A DNA stretch of 64,000 bases, from positions 1 through 64,000 of the forward strand of contig MEDY01000065.1 of assembly GCA_001724265.1 (NCBI GenBank), written 5' to 3'. Below, piece after piece: positions 11,974-23,978 of this stretch. The stretch comes from Rhizaria sp. SCN 62-66. Taxonomy: Eukaryota; Rhizaria, unplaced. The position numbers were made by a program, and so were the translations under genes. Each line of letters starts with the position of its first letter. Position 1 is the stretch's first letter. The notes beneath the pieces are model-generated. The model saw only the letters and a program-made list of their open reading frames with translations, had not been told where the DNA came from and searched no databases.

Positions 11974-13729
11974 ATGTCACAATTTGACGTTGCAACTTTT
12001 GCTTTGGATATAGATGCAGGAGAGGCTTCCACATCTCCTGGGGATGGTAGCCCTCCAAACAGCCCGCGCCCATCGCGCCCCGATGTTGATCCCGCCGTCA
12101 GCAACGTCGCTGCTGCCGCCCACTCCCCTGCGCATTTATCTTCAAGCTCACTCTGTGCACCCCGTGTTTTATCAAGTTTGGGCGGCGCTCCACGACTCCC
12201 AGCCTACCACCCTCCGTCATCCTCATCCGCTGCGGCCGCGGGCGCAGTGCTTGACATGCTCGCTGTCGACGTGGCATACGCAGCCGCGACCGCTGCTGCC
12301 GCCCTCGCGCTTGGCGGCCCACTCAGTCACATTGCTGTTCTCTTGTCAACAACGCAAGATTCTGACACAGGCGCGGTCCGGCTTGGTGCGAGCACTTTGG
12401 CGTCATCACTGGCGTCCGTCGCCTCCTCAGCGGCAACCTTCGCTGATACGTGCTTCAGAGCTGCCGCGCGTGCCGCTGCTGCAGCATCCACCACTGGCGT
12501 TGCACCACTAGAAGCCGCAGCAGAGGCGTATCTTGTTGCTGCAACTGCTGCGTTGCCTGCGCTCGCGTCCGCGCATAAACGACACATTGCGACAGTTTTG
12601 CCACCAGTTCATCGCGCCAACCGCAATGCGCACCACAACAACAGCAGCGGGGACAAGTCAGTCAGCATGTTTGCGGCTTTAGCAGCGTTGTGTTGTTGCC
12701 CTAGCACGCTAACTGTGCTGCATCGCGCGCTGCCTGTGGGTGTGTCGGCCGTGGTCCAGGCCTGCACCAGTGCAGTCGCGCAAGCCACAGCACATTCCGC
12801 GACGCAGTCGGTCACGCAACATGTCACGCAGTCCGTTCCGCAGCCTGGTGCGCAATCTGCAAACGGGCGCGCTGCGCTAACTATGGATGTAGCTGTGACA
12901 GTGGTGGACGCTGGGAGTCCGCGACAGCCGAGCTTTGCAGCCGTCCGGGCCCCAACAGACGGTCTCTGCAGCCATCTTCACAACACCAACGCCGAAAGTA
13001 GAGACACCCTAAACACAGGGAACGCATCGCATCGTGCGGGGCTTTGCGGCAGCGCCAGTGTTGGGCTCTGCGGCCGTGGTCCTAGCGGCCTCAGACACGA
13101 GCGATCCTGGTTGCCGCAGTGGCTGCAACCCTCATCCGATGACGCTGACGGCGTTGCGCTGTGCCGCGCTGTCGGTGTCGCAGCAAGCAAGCTAACTGCA
13201 GCATTTAGTGCCCCAGGAGCCGCCATGCGTGTAATCGAGCTACCACTGCGGCGCATGCCGACGCTTGAGCTGATGCTGCTGCGAGTTGCCGTCTTTGCTC
13301 CAGCTTTGTTGCTGACACCTTCCCAACCCATCAACGCTTCGAACTGTAGCTATCACAACAAGTTTAGTTCGGCCAGAGTTTCAAATGTAAGTAAGAACGA
13401 CGCAGCGCATACGCTTGCAATTGCAGCAGCTGCCCTGGCTGCGCGTGTGCGTCCTGCCTCCGTGCGGGCAACAGCTGTCTTATCGCGTGCTGCCGCAGTC
13501 GGCGCGCTTGTGGCCGCACAAGAAGCCGCAGCGTGGGCAACGCTCGCTCGCTCAGGCGCTGTTCCAGCGGCTGCACCGACGGTAGCGTCGGGCTGGGCTG
13601 CTGGATACGGTGCGCTGTTGCGCCTGAACGCACTCTCGAGCTCAAGCTTTATTGCGTCAAACAACAAGGCACCAGTACGGAGGCAGCGCAATGTGACACA
13701 GCAGCAGCAGCGGCAGCAGCAGCAACAAC

Positions 13730-13760
<31 letters not shown>

Positions 13761-16700
13761 GCAGCAACAACAGCAACAACAGCAACGGTACAGTGCTGGA
13801 GATGTAACAGTAGGAACGCAAGTCCAACAGCAGCATGCAAGCGCAAGTGTAATGACAGTACATGTGCCTCTTTCTGCTGGAACACCTGTGGCACAAAGAG
13901 TCGATACATGTATCAAAGATGTCAGTCTTAACACAATCAACACTAGCGCAGCTGCAGCTGCTCTTGATATATCGCGTGCAGCAAATATGACAGCAAATAG
14001 TGGTGTAATTTTCCGTGATGGCAGCCAACCTGCTGTTAGCAGTATCGACATTAACAATGACGAGTTCTGCGCGAGTCACAGTTTAAACAACAGTGACTAG
14101 TCTGATTGCGAGCCACACACTCCGCCCGCGGCCGCTGTGCTGCGTCTGCTTGCAAGCAAGCAAGCCACTGCCACGCCAAGAACTACAGCGGGAGTCACAA
14201 CGGCAAACACTGCGACAAGCTCAACAAATTCCGCGTCAAGCTCTAGCAGTAGTTTGACAGCGACGGCGCCCACTGCTGTCCCGCTACTACGTCTACCAAG
14301 CAACAACAGCCAAGATCGTTCTGCGCCACGCCTGCCTGTGACGCCGCGTCCGCCAGTGCTTACACCCGCAGCCGCAGCTGCTGTTCTTGCTGCTAACGCT
14401 GCTACAGATGCCGCAGTAGCTGCAGCAACGGCTGCGCGCGCCGTTGAGGCAAACATTTCTGCTGTGCGCCAAGGCGCACGTGTTTGGCGACTGTGGGCGC
14501 AAGGCAGGATGGTTGAAAGCGTGGAAACAGTACTGTGTGGAGTTTTTAGGCAGAGGGCCTTTGTGTACAGCCAACCCCCGCTGCAGCCGCCTGTGCCACA
14601 ACCAGTTTCACAACAACAACGACAGCAACAACAGCTGCAGGCCGATGTTGGGCCCCCTTCTCGTGTATGTGCAGCAGCGCAAGCAGTACCGCATTCAAAT
14701 AAGAAAGTTGGTCGCGATATGATGGCACAAGACAAGCGTGCGCAGCAGCAAGAGCAGCGTCTTGCTGCTCTAGTGCAACAGCAGCAACAACATTATGCTA
14801 AGCCCATGCCTAAGCAGGAACAGCACGTTCAGGTTCATGGCATAAACGACAATGCATTTAAGAGTGCCGTCGGTGGTGGCATCTTACATCGCAAACCTGC
14901 ATTTGCCCACAGCCTACCTGGCGGAGCTAGCGGCAATATTAACGGCAGTGGTGCTGACCGAGCTGGCGAGAGTGTCGCCGACCGTCGTCGACGCTGGCGT
15001 GCGCACTTGGCAGAGGTACAACTCGAACGTGTTGCTGCAGTCGAAGAGGCTGTTGCAAAAGAGGCTGAGGCGCGTGCAAACGCAAACCTCCAGCGGCTTG
15101 AACCGGAGCAGAAGCAGCAACAGCAGTGCAAGAGTGTAAGTGTTGGTGATGGCGAGCTCTGGGGCGAGCGTGCGCTGGCTGGCGATCCAGATGGCTACCG
15201 CGTACAACGCGTAGCTCGCGCGCCATATGTCGGTCCCGTTCAGCCTGTTTCTGCCGCGTCAGAACAAGCTTGTGTAGACGCGATCGAAGGCGTGGTGGCC
15301 GCAGCAGTGCCAACTCTTGGCCTGAGCAGCGGCGGCAACAGCAGCAGTGCTCGCCCACCGCGACACCCGCAACACATGCTTGCGTCGTACTCAGCCGCCT
15401 CCGTCGCAGCTTCGGCAGCATATGATGCAGTCAACTGCGCAAGCGGCTTGATGTGTCCTGAATGTGGCGCTCGTGGCGGATCTGGAGCCGCAGCAGGTTA
15501 CGATTGTAGTAGTGGCAATGACTATCTTGACGGCGTTGCTGGGTGCCACTGCGGCGCGGGTGAGCGTGCAACAGTGCGCGTCGGCATGCCGTGTGAGTGT
15601 GGCGTTTGGCCGTGCTATTCAGAGCAATGGGCTGCAGTCGAGCAGGCAGAGGCTGCAGTTGAAGCGGCGCTAAAAAGGGCAAAGAGTCGGAGTGCGCACA
15701 ATCAAAACAATGCTTGTGAGAATATCAATGGCAAGGATCGCAACATTGTTGTCATTCGCGCCCGCCCCAGCGATTTAAACAGTGGTCACGATCAAAACAA
15801 CAATCGTGATAACAACAGAGATTCCCCGCAAGCGGTGGGTAATGGCAGTGGTGTTGGCAGTCACAAGAGTAATAAGAAGGGTGGACTCTTGTCACGGATC
15901 TTTGGCTGTGTCAACACGCCTGACGACGACGACGATGAAGAAGACGAGTTGGTTATGCCAGCAGAAGACGGCAATTTTATTGTTGATAGTCGCATTGCTG
16001 CGCGGCAAGAGCGCGTGCGGCAACGACAGCAAGAGCGTAGGCATCAACAGGAGCGCGCCGAGTCCAAGAAAAACAAGAAGAGCAATCAAGGCAACGACAA
16101 AGCGGGGGCTGCGGATGGCGTTGTGGGATCCAGTACACTTGCTGCGCAACATTGTGTGCACGTTGTTGGGCCAGGTGTTGCTGAACAGTCCTCGTGTACA
16201 CCTCGATCAAGCAGCGCCGTGAAGCGTGAACGAATGTGTCGTGTGCTGCTGTGCACCGACGCCGTTATTATGCTGGAGGCATAGCCCGCGGCAGTGAATG
16301 TGGCAAATGCAACAGGAGCTGTGACAGCAGCACGTCAAGCACTGATTGAGTCGTTGGGTCTCAGCAATACAGCTCCTGCTGCGAGTGTAAGTGCGTGTGC
16401 CATCGATGCACAGTGCGCTCCAAGCGCGCAGGGGAGCAAACTTTCAGCCAGTAGCAACTTCATAGAAGTTGCTGCAAGTGCATTTAACACCAATACTGAA
16501 GCGTGTGCAGGTGAAATGTTGATGTGGTCAGCTTCGGCATTGAATGACAAGAATGGATGTAGCGGTGCAGTGCGTGGTATGTTTATATGTTCATGGCTTC
16601 ACGAAGAAAATGTGCGCAAGATCACAATTAACAAATGTATCTGTGTTTTTGTAATAATATCCCTAAAACAGCTTGTTGATTCAAAAATAACTCATGTGCT

Positions 16701-18456
16701 CTTTCTTGATGTTTAGGTTATGCATCATTATGCGATGTTACGTTCATGCCATTGTGGTTGCCACCAGTAAACCCAGACAGGCCTATTTTTGGTCCACAAA
16801 GCCTACCGCCACTGCCCATTGCAGCTGGTGCTTTGCCTGCGCGCACACCATTGCATGTAGCCCCGTTTCCATGGACTGTGGGCACAGTGACAGTTTGTGC
16901 GCCACTGCACCCTGCGCCGTCACGAACACGACTCATCCCCGCAGTTGTGCTGACGCCAACCACACCTGCAGCTGCAGCTGCGCTCACCGGAGCAGCGGAC
17001 TATGATGCACACCGCACGCCACTGCCACCGCCTGCACTTGGCTCTGGTGCGGCAGTCGGCGCGTGGCCGGGCGCAATCGTGATGAACTTTGGCACGGTCA
17101 GGGAGCGCGACCGCTGGCTTCACAAGGCCCGCGCATTGCAACACGTACGTGTCGACTTAAAAAAAAAACACCAAATTTCTGAGTTTTAAATTGGTCTACG
17201 TCTTATAAGCTCTTGTTTGTGTACTTTTTTTTTGTTGTTTTCAGTACTTGAAGGTATACATTCCACGTGACTCAGACCTGGGTCGACCACTGTGTACGGA
17301 CGCGGTGACTTCATTTTCACTCAAAAAGATAGCTTCAGAGTCGCGCGTACAGTCACGCATTAGAGCTCAACAAATGACGACGCGGACAGAAGAGTCTGGT
17401 GTTACTGGAGTTGCGCCAGTTGCAGCTGTTGCTGCTAGTGCTGCCGTTATCGGTTCTGCAGTTGGCGACGCACGCACGGAATCTGTCATAGAACAGTGCA
17501 ATACGACTAAGAATCCTCTCAAAACTAGCTCTAGCATGTCAAGCGCACCTACACTGCCGCTGAGTGCCGCAAAAGCATTAGAGTCAAACGTGAACGGCAA
17601 CAGCACTGCGAGCGGCGGAAAATCCGCAAGTTCGTTTGAGGCTGCAAAAACTGACATGAGTTGCGCGGCTACGGTGCCTCTTGCTAGCAACGTTGCGCGT
17701 GACATTTCTGTTGACAGTAATGTTGCGCGCACAAGCAGTAGTTTATCCGCTGTGCCTGCCGAGGCAGTCACGAAGATGCCACAGTATCATAGCGTCGTCG
17801 CGCAGTCCTCCTTTGAAACCCTACCAGTCAACAACGACTCTGCACCTTCAGATCCCGCAACAACATCAGAAACAGCGTCTATAAACGGCAACGCTGGGGC
17901 TGTTAGTGGAGTCACAACAAGCTTCTAAGACGAGTTGCCTGCTGTAGCGCCAGCAGCGTCTGTAACCGCAGTATTGAGCATTGCTACAGTGCACAGAGAG
18001 TATGCGCCTCAGGAAAGAGGAGAAGAAGAAAAAGAAAAAGAAAAAGAAAAAGAAGAAGAAGAAGAAGAAGATGGCCGCATTCCTCTGCGCGCGCCCTCAT
18101 CAAGTCTTGTAGCTGCAACAACAAAGCTTGTTGTTACTGCCGCTGTTACAACTGACGTGTCAAATAATTCATATGTTGTCGCGAGTCATTGCGCTGACCA
18201 TGAGAGTGGTGCAACCGTTCATGCTTGTGGCGCACGCGCAGCACCCCGCTGTAGTCTGCGTGTATGCCCGCCAGGCGCGCTTCCGCTTGCTCCTGCTTGG
18301 GAGACCGCTGAGAGTGACTATGACGTTGACGCAGACGACGCTGATGTTGATGTGGCAAAAACCTCTGCGACCTCTGCCCACGAGAGCATTGCAACTGCTA
18401 ACACTAATAATGAAGATAAGCAAATGAACGCGGATAGCAGCAACTATGGCAATTGA
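11974..18456 (+). CDS. RhoGEF-like (DH-PH) protein gene whose frame crosses three stop triplets
   Basis: RhoGEFs load GTP onto Rho-family GTPases. From ATG 11974 the frame runs to TGA 18454 over three segments, 11974-16576, 16717-17144 and 17245-18456, split by two GT-AG introns of 140 bases (gtatgt...tttag) and 100 bases (gtacgt...tttcag). It totals 2,081 codons but contains in-frame TAG (14098), TAG (16282) and TAA (17926). The segment around 13,218-13,310 (RVIELPLRRMPTLELMLLR) resembles the DH conserved region 3 helix. A PH-like fold is suggested by CRVLLCTDAVIML (about 16,230) and, after the intron, NFGTVRERDRWLHKARAL. The second TAG falls inside this PH-like domain. Linkers are Ala/Gln/Ser-rich with polyQ, and codon bias is weaker than in the neighbours. 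It may be a recoded gene, a readthrough gene or a young pseudogene. The domain call is moderate and the start uncertain. Confidence 0.5.
13699..13785 (+). repeat. Mixed CAG/CAA polyglutamine tract
   Basis: Within the RhoGEF-like frame, 29 codons are nearly all CAG or CAA (glutamine) with two interrupting arginine codons. Mixed codons suggest selection on the peptide rather than recent slippage alone. None of the glutamines is written TAG or TAA. Confidence 0.9.
14098..14100 (+). other. In-frame TAG within the RhoGEF-like frame
   Basis: The codons around it are AGT GAC TAG TCT GAT. Protein-like sequence in the same frame continues directly, with no nearby ATG to restart, and leads into a helical segment (VEANISAVRQGARVWRLW) expected after a DH core. 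A GTACG at 13675 could pair with this AG as a 426-base in-frame intron, but that stretch is itself open and protein-like and lacks a pyrimidine tract. Confidence 0.85.
16282..16284 (+). other. In-frame TAG inside the PH-like domain
   Basis: The codons around it are GAG GCA TAG CCC GCG. It lies just after the strand CRVLLCTDAVIMLEA, and the rest of the PH-like domain follows in frame and across two good introns. No GTAYG donor within several hundred bases upstream could splice it out. Confidence 0.85.
17926..17928 (+). other. In-frame TAA near the end of the RhoGEF-like frame
   Basis: This could be the true end of the gene (...GVTTSF). The same frame nevertheless stays open for another 175 codons of protein-like, acidic and Ala-rich sequence to a TGA at 18454. 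TAA is clearly a normal terminator in ten other genes of the window, so its status here is unclear. Confidence 0.6.
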
Positions 18457-18832
18457 AAAGCAAAACTCACACTGCAAACCAGGACCGGAGCAGCAGCGAA
18501 CAGTGATTGAAAAATAGGTGGAGATAAATTTTGGTTTGATTTGTATATACCGTACGATTTGGTTACTAAAACCTCAGATAATACATTACCTACTACTTAA
18601 AAATACATATAGAAAAGTAAATACAGCAAAATCCACACAATGTAACCTTTGTTTTTCGAACATCTAACATAACAGACAAGGTGGTCCACGTTGGACGGCC
18701 GTGTACACCCTCATAATAAGTTCATCCTTCCGTATCCCTGACTCTCTACTTGTTCACTCACTCACTTTGTCACAGTCACTTGTCAACCACATATTCGCTC
18801 CGCTTGATTTGCTTTGCTAGCGAACAACGACT
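18457..18832. other. Convergent intergenic region
   Basis: This is 376 bases of AT-rich 3' flanking DNA between two converging genes. No RNA gene or repeat is seen. Confidence 0.5.
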
Positions 18833-21800
18833 TTAAGCAGTGGCAACCTCGAGGTTGGTCATGAGCGCCTGCTGGAGCTCGCCATCGAGCTGGGCAGCAA
18901 TGGCCTCGACCTGGCCGGGGCAGAGCTGTCCGATGTGGAACACCCACTGGCGCAACAACGCGCGGTTATTAACACTGAGCTCGCTGCTGGCGAAGTAGTT
19001 AGCGACGGCGAAGATGATCTGCGGCATGGCATCGGCGCAGTGCGAGGGCGCGGCCTCCCACAGCTTGGGCAGGTACGGAATCGTGTTGTTCATCTCCTGC
19101 CAGTCATCGCGGAAGGCCAAGTTGGGCAGCAGAGCCGCCATCACAGCGTCCAGAGGCACCAGCGCGGACTGCAGCGCAGTGATCTTGACCAGAGCCGCGA
19201 CGGCGTTGTCGGCGGCGCCGGCGGCCTGGACAATGAGGTCCTTACGGTCCGGGGTCGCCGCGGGCACGGCAAGGGCGCGCGGGATAATGCCGGCGATGTT
19301 GGCCACAGCCTCAGTGAGCTGCTGCGGGGTGATGTAGTTGGTGGCGGTGTTGATGACGATGACGCCGATAAGGTACGCAGCGTGACGCTGCATGTCCAGC
19401 GACGCATCGTTGAGGAATGTGAGGCCGAGGCGGACGAGCTCGAGGCCGTGCTCGTGCTGCTGCGGGCCGAGATGCTCGACGAGGTCAGCGATGGTGCCAA
19501 GAACACCGGTGCGGAAGTTGATGATACGGCGCGGGTCGGTGAACTCGGTCATGGGGCCGAAGATCTGGTTGAAGAACGGCAGAAGCTCGCCACCCATGCA
19601 GCGGACTAGTGCAGAGAGGAGGTTGCAGTAGGCCTCAATAACGGTGAGGTTGTTAGTGGAACCAATGTCGTTGTGAGCCTTGTCAACCTACAAAAGTCAA
19701 AGGAATAAAGAGCGAAGAATGAATTTAGATAGATGCAAGTGTGTGAGATTGTAATATCAACAACAAAAAATGGGCGCAAAAAAAATGACGCAAACAACCA
19801 CCAAAATAATAAATCAGTCGAAAACAAAGCATTATAGCCGCTGTTCGTTGTGAATGAATGTTGATTGATCCTACGTACCTGGCAGCCAGAATCCTCCTTA
19901 GCCATGTCGCCGAGTACGATGAAGAGATCGCGCAGCACCTGGCCCTCCTCCTCGTCCTCAGGGTCGTTCTCGGGGAGCATCGCCATGCCGTAGACGTCGA
20001 GCAGCAGCCCGTAGGTGCCCATTGCGGCGGCCACGACCGAGGGCTCAGTGTCGACGATGATGGTCTCGCACATGGCGTCGCGGATCGCGTCGACGAGCGA
20101 GGCGTGCGTCTCAGGCAGCGGCGTCACCGTGCCCTTGACCCACTTGTCCTCCAAGGGGTGGTTGTTGCGCAGCCACTCGACGAGAATGCCGAAGGTCTCG
20201 ACAATGACCGTGCGCAGCGGGGCGAAGGGCATGTGCATGATCTCGAGCGACGCGTTGAGCAGGTCCTCCAGGATATCGTTCTCAAACCCGTCGCCGAGCG
20301 AGGTGAGCGACTGCTGCACGAGACGGAACGCCTCGAGCTTGGCCTCGAGCGCGGGCACGTTGCAGCGCAGGTCGTCAGTGTCGAACGGAGTGTAGTCGTC
20401 GACAGCCTCGTCCTCGTTGCCCTCGCCGTCCTCGAGCGAGCCCGGCTTGGCGAGCTTCTTGATCGCCGACATCGCGGGGTCCGTGTCGGCCTCGTCGTCG
20501 TCGGAGCTCGAGTCAGAGAGGCCGGCAATGTTGCCCTCCTCCTCGTCGCCCTCGTCGATGTCGAAGCCGTCGGAAGAGTTGATCTGCGCCAGCGCCAGCT
20601 GCAGCATGGGCGTGACGAGCTCCTTCGGGGTGTTGGCGCCCCAGGCCTCGACGATCTTGCGCATGAACACAAACGAGAGGTCGTGCAGCGTCGAGTCGTC
20701 AATCGTGAAGCCCTCGATCACAAACTTGAAGAGAAGCGGGACGGAGTCGTCCCAGTTGACGACGCCGACGGCGGAGGCCATGTGGCCTATGCACTCGGTC
20801 GCGCGGGCGCGGATCGTGATGAACTCCTCCTCGTCACGCGTGAGCCACACGCGGACAATGGCCATCATGGGCGCAAAGTGGGGCAGGAAAGCCTTGCCCA
20901 TGACGTCGGCGACGGAGCGGAGCACGGAGATCATCATGACGTGCATCTCGAGGTTCGTGGTGGCGAACACGCGCTGCACCTCGCCGATGATGGCGTCGGC
21001 GTACGCGTTGAGATCCTCGCCGAGCTCGTTCGTGAAGGCCTCGAGCGCCATGCAGCACTTGCGGTGCACGAGCGAGTCCTCGGCCGGGTTGGCGAGGATG
21101 CTGAGCAGACGCTGCATGATTTCAGCGTGCATTGGCACCAGGATCGACGAAAGCGACTCGGCGTTGTTGCAGATCATGAGGCATGCGGCCGTGCGCACCG
21201 TCACCGACGGGTCCGAGAGGAGGCTGACGGCGTGGCGCGCAAGCTCGGCGGCGGCGCGGCCCTGCTCGTACTCGAGCATGACGTCCGTGCAGCCGTTGGA
21301 GAGGGAGGCGAGCAGCACGAGGCCGCCCTTGCGGTGGAGCTCGTGCTCCGAGATGAGGTACTGCATGATGCAGGGCAGGAACGCGGTAAACACCTGATCC
21401 TGCGGCAGCGTGGCCATCATCGGCATGATGAGGTCCAGCGCCATGGACTGCGGCGTCGTCTCCTGCTCCGAGTCGAAGACGTCGTGGGCGAACTCGACCA
21501 CGATCTGCGCGATCGTCTGTACCAGCGGGGCGGCGAGATTGAGGCGCGTGATGACGCCGGGGCGAGCGCGGAGGATCTGCACGCAGAGCGTGGCGGCCAT
21601 CGCGCGGTACCGCATGTCGGCCTCGGCGTCGACCATGAGCGTGTTCATAATGGTCCAGATCTGCGTCAGCGCCTCGTCCGTGATGGGGATCATGGGGCCC
21701 GAGGAGTTGTAGAAGACGGAGAAGACGGACATGAGCGAGTTGTCGTCGTTCTCCTCGATCAGCGTCGGCACGAGCGTGATGAGCGCGGCGACGACCTGGG

Positions 21801-22488
21801 TGATGAGGCCGATCTCGTCCGCCTCGAGGTAGCGCGAAAAGGCAATGTCGACACCCTTGATGGCGTAGTTGCGCACGCGCGGCTCCGTGGACGAGATGAG
21901 CTGCAGGCACGTGTTCTTGACCGTCGCGGCGTGGGGCTCGAGCGCAGAGGACGCGCGCTTGACGAGGCGGGTGAGCAGGAACATGCACGACTCCTGGACC
22001 TTGATGTCCGCCGAGGAAGTGCCCTGGAAGACGAAGGGAATGAGCTCGGGCCACTCGTCCTGGAGCTTGTTCTTCAAGTCGTGTTGCGCAATACTACTGA
22101 TGACGCCGACGGTGGAGTTGCGCACATTGCGGTTCTCCTCGATGGGCAGGCAAGAGAGCAGCGCAGAGCGGATCATACTGCGGAGGTCTGGGGTGAGGCG
22201 GGGCCAGTGCGTGCGCATGCGCTTGTGGAGGAGAATAGCCGAGAGCTGGCGCGTGTGAGCCGAGGGGGACTCGGTAAGCTGCTGCATCAGCGCGGGCACG
22301 CACGCGGGGGTCTCGATGAACTTACGCAGGATGCGCACGGCCTGAGCGAGGATGTCGTTGTCGGGCACAGCCATCATGCCGAGGACTTCGGCGAGCTGGG
22401 CGGCATCGGTCGGGAGCTGGACCTCGGCCTTCTTCACCTTGGTGCCCGTCTTCTTCTTCAGCCCAGAGGCCTTACGGCGAGGCGGCAT
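18833..22488 (-). CDS. IPO4: Importin-beta family karyopherin, importin-4/Kap123 type
   Basis: This is a HEAT-repeat nuclear import receptor that carries ribosomal proteins and histones in yeast and animals. Exon 1 is 22488-19879 and exon 2 is 19687-18833, separated by a 191-base intron (gtacgt...tttgtag), giving 1,154 residues, close to the usual 1,080-1,100. The N-terminal repeat has the importin-beta pattern (ILRKFIETPACVPALM, then SAHTRQLSAILLHKRM). RKGGLVLLASLSNG and CCMALEAFTNELGEDL are typical Kap123/IPO4 helices. An acidic loop (DEGDEEEGN, SDSSSDDDEADTD; residues about 635-670) matches the acidic insert of this subfamily. The first residues are basic (PRRKASGLKKKTGTKVKK), which is unusual and might bind RNA or be a localisation signal. 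Terminator is TAA. Confidence 0.88.
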
Positions 22489-23978
22489 CGTGAAGCGCTA
22501 CGTAAGGAGCAAGTGAGCAAGTTGTGTTCGCGACGGAGTGGCGAGAGGGTTGCGGAGGTGACGGAAAAACATGAGTCTGAAACATAAAGGTGCGATCAAT
22601 CCGCAGAAATAATGTAACTAATGTAGATATTAGAAACGAGTGCCGCATGGGAACGATGTGCCATGTGTTCAGAGGCCTTAACGCTGGCGCAATAAGCGCA
22701 TGGCGTGAACAAGGACGGTGCTGTGACGGCAACTTTTGCGCGCCTCCTTGAGAACCAGTAGATAAAGCTCAAGCCTTCCTCAAAACAGCATATAAATTAA
22801 ACAGGTGTTATTTCGGCAATTTTCATACTGCATTAAAACACTGAAACTCCATTTCATGATGCACGCATGGCGCTGTAATCCAGCAAACAAGGCCCGCATT
22901 GCGGACCCCTTGCCGCAGTGCACACTGGGCGCGAGAGTCAGACCGGTGACTGTGAGCGCGCCGTGACAGAGACGTGGAGCGTAACCGAGCAATGTGAACA
23001 ATAGGAGAAGAGTAAGGAGTAAATAAAAAGAAAAATAGTGTTTTGTTGTTGGTAGATATTAAGTGTATTGTGTGAGAATGCGATTGCGGAGCTGCTGTCT
23101 GCTCTGAGAAATTGATTAGTACATTTTTGTACAATGCGGCGTTTAAAAGATAGGTAAAAGGTATTTTTGTTCTTTGCGGCTTTTTCGAGGGGTGTACAAG
23201 AACTGCACACTTCATGGAAAACTGTTTCTCGAGACAAACGAATTAATTGAGACAAAGAAGATCAAGATCACGATCACGAGGGAAAATAGCTTAGGTTGGT
23301 TTAGAGAAACCAAGGGTCGCTAACCCCCCTTCCGGGTTGCCCCTCTGCTTCTGCGCTGAGCTGAACTGAAACAACCACCGAGCGCCGGAGTAGTCGAGTC
23401 AGGGATGCTACATGTGTAGCGTTGGCGGCGAGAGGGTGGCAGTGCAGTGCAGGGCAGTGTGCGTAGTGGTTCGGAGTGATGATCGAGAGGATACGATAAG
23501 AAAGAGGGGTCGTGACCTAGGAGACGACTGCGTCACGTCTTGAGACGAAAAACGGACGAGACAGCAGTGCAGTGAAGGGCTACAGCTACGTTAAGTGACA
23601 GTTGTGGAGTGAAAGAAAACATCGTAGAAAAGCAGATCGCTGATCGACATTTGCACCCTCACACTCTCGCGCACTCACTCACCTACTCGCAAATGCATTT
23701 TACTCATACGAAACATACATTTGAAGAGCACTCGCGAGCGTTGTGAGAATTGAAACCAAAATGTGCGCGCGCAACCGCAGATAGGTTTGTCACCTATTGC
23801 AGATTCGCAACTGAAGACTGAAACTTAGCTGGCCGTCGGGAGTCAGGCAGACAGATAAAGCAAGCAAACATGCAGGCAGAAGTACACTTGTGTGCTTTCG
23901 TACGCAAGTGACTGACCAACTCTGCTGAGTGAATGAATTCCTGAATGTCGGGCTGCCTGACGGAGGTCGACGGCCCGC
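22489..23978. other. 1.5-kb intergenic region
   Basis: This AT-rich spacer lies between two minus-strand genes. It contains a distinctly GC-richer block of about 23,300-23,600 with several short self-complementary runs. No protein frame of note is present. I compared the block by eye with tRNA, SRP, U-snRNA and RNase P landmarks and found no match. Confidence 0.4.
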
